The position numbers and the translations under genes are program-made. Below, piece after piece: positions 12,992 to 13,422 of a DNA stretch of 13,422 nucleotides (its first letter is position 1; every line of letters begins with the position of its first letter). Origin of the DNA: Aquificaceae bacterium (GTDB lineage: Bacteria; Aquificota; Aquificia; Aquificales; Aquificaceae). The notes under the pieces were generated by a model. It did no database searches. It saw only the letters and a list, made by a program, of their open reading frames with translations, and was not told the DNA's origin. The stretch spans positions 1 to 13,422 of the forward strand of contig WFYM01000060.1 of the NCBI GenBank assembly GCA_015490115.1, in the 5' to 3' direction.

Positions 12992-13000
12992 CTTATAATA
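12992..13000. promoter_or_regulatory. Divergent promoter with nested -10 boxes between 12987 and 13019
   Basis: The CTTATAATA core holds a perfect TATAAT on the plus strand (12994-12999) and TATTAT on the minus strand (13000-12995), sharing five bases. The plus transcript would start just before the GGGAGG at 13007-13012 that serves the ATG at 13019. The minus box ends seven bases before the ATG at 12987, predicting a leaderless message. No -35 element is obvious on either side. Confidence 0.5.
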
Positions 13001-13018
13001 CTTTCCGGGAGGTGTGTT

Positions 13019-13393
13019 ATGAAAAGGTTTGTTGTCTTTTTTATTTTTGTTTTTAGCTTCGTTTTTTCACAGCCTCAGTTTTTAGGTGTGTATAACGGAA
13101 ATATTTTCTTCTATGTGAAGGAGATAGCACCTTCAGTTAAGCTGACAGACCTTTCCAGATTCTCGTATACGATATATATGGGTCACCTTTATATTTTTGA
13201 AAATTTCAAAGATTATCCCTCCGCTTACGTTTCCGCAGAAAAAGAAGCGAGAAAGGAGTTCAAAAATCAAGCTCTGAAAGACTGTAAAGATCACAGATTT
13301 TCAGCTGTTGACAGCTTCAGTGTAAACGTTGTTGAACTAAAAGACAAAGGACTTCTATTTATCTTCTCGGGTAATATACTGTGCCTCGACTAA
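13019..13393 (+). CDS. Small exported protein of unknown function, AT-rich gene
   Basis: A 124-residue protein with a strong signal peptide (MKRFVVFFIFVFSFVFS, probable cleavage before QPQ at about 17/18). The mature part has strand-like, aromatic-rich sequence (FLGVYNGNIFFYVKEI), a helical Lys/Glu-rich stretch (about 73-91) and further strands, with two cysteines (89 and 122) that could pair. No family is recognised. The ATG at 13019 is preferred over an upstream in-frame ATG at 12878 because it follows GGGAGGTGTG and starts the signal peptide, while the upstream part overlaps the divergent gene. Composition differs from every neighbour: T-rich, with TTT, AAA, GAA and AGA codons instead of TTC, AAG, GAG and AGG. 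This suggests recent acquisition or relaxed selection. Its stop overlaps that of the gene on the other strand. Confidence 0.83.
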   Translation: MKRFVVFFIFVFSFVFSQPQFLGVYNGNIFFYVKEIAPSVKLTDLSRFSYTIYMGHLYIFENFKDYPSAYVSAEKEARKEFKNQALKDCKDHRFSAVDSFSVNVVELKDKGLLFIFSGNILCLD

Positions 13394-13422
13394 ATGTCCA
13401 TGTCTTCCTCTTCTTCCTCTTC
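13390..13422 (-). CDS. C-terminal end of an acidic protein (partial)
   Basis: Reading the minus strand from the right edge gives EEEEEEDMDI followed by TAG (13392-13390). An open frame with a polyacidic tail and a clean stop, overlapping the convergent gene's stop by four bases, fits the close packing seen elsewhere in the window. Ten residues are not enough to name it, and the reading rests on codon pattern alone. Confidence 0.45.
   Translation of the reverse strand, partial: EEEEEEDMDI

Noticed and set aside
12878..13018. Upstream extension of the small exported-protein gene
   Set aside because: The ATG at 13019 has a Shine-Dalgarno and starts a signal peptide; the extension would bury that peptide and overlap the divergent gene.
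1..13422. Frequent GGAGG and CTCGAG words across the window
   Set aside because: They follow from common Glu, Arg (AGG) and Leu-Glu codons in purine-rich coding strands rather than from a spaced repeat or regulatory motif.
1..13422. Search for CRISPR arrays, insertion sequences, tRNA and SRP RNA genes
   Set aside because: No regularly spaced repeats, terminal inverted repeats, transposase motifs or cloverleaf-like segments were found by eye, and coding density leaves almost no room for them.

Overview
The window looks like a core-genome segment from a thermophilic, chemolithotrophic bacterium, most likely of the Aquificaceae (Aquifex/Hydrogenobacter/Hydrogenivirga type). This placement is an inference from protein style, not a search. 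The supporting signs are purine-rich coding strands with AGG/AAG/GAG codons, Lys/Glu/Arg-rich proteins, several TTG starts, very tight packing with overlapping genes, and house-keeping genes mixed with flagellar genes in short operons. No mobile element, CRISPR array, tRNA or rRNA gene was seen, and no stretch over 300 bases lacks a gene.

Left part (1-2922): the first 74 codons of alaS (minus strand) follow a secreted tetraheme c-type cytochrome (minus). Opposite these runs the plus-strand operon ffh-rpsP-khpA (SRP GTPase, ribosomal protein S16, KH-domain RNA-binding protein), a classic bacterial grouping cut off before rimM/trmD by a strand switch. Middle-left (2924-5412, minus): lysC-hldA-yraN, three overlapping genes for aspartate kinase, heptose-7-phosphate kinase and a UPF0102 nuclease-fold protein. 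The aspartate kinase gene has a well-placed internal start that could make a separate regulatory beta subunit.

Centre (5454-10935, plus): a flagellar operon. Two genes not normally named in such operons come first: a proline-rich protein whose C-terminus looks like the FliK hook-length-control domain, and a 602-residue exported TPR protein. They are followed by flgB, flgC, fliE and fliF (proximal rod, rod-MS-ring adapter, MS ring). Together these would build the base of the flagellum, with the FliK-like protein as candidate hook-length ruler and the TPR protein as candidate periplasmic motor or assembly factor.

Right part (10936-13422): purF (minus, Fe-S type amidophosphoribosyltransferase) ends flush against fliF. 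Upstream of purF is an anchored beta-rich protein resembling GspN/AsmA-type envelope proteins. Diverging from it is an AT-rich gene for a small exported protein of unknown function. The last bases hold the acidic C-terminus of another minus-strand gene.

The most interesting non-coding signal is promoter architecture. All three divergent gene pairs have 31-41 nt gaps with overlapping, near-symmetrical -10 boxes, consistent with bidirectional promoters. Several genes (alaS, ffh, lysC, purF, the gene at 12987) have a TATAAT-like box ending only 7-11 nt before the start codon with no clear Shine-Dalgarno, which predicts leaderless or nearly leaderless mRNAs.
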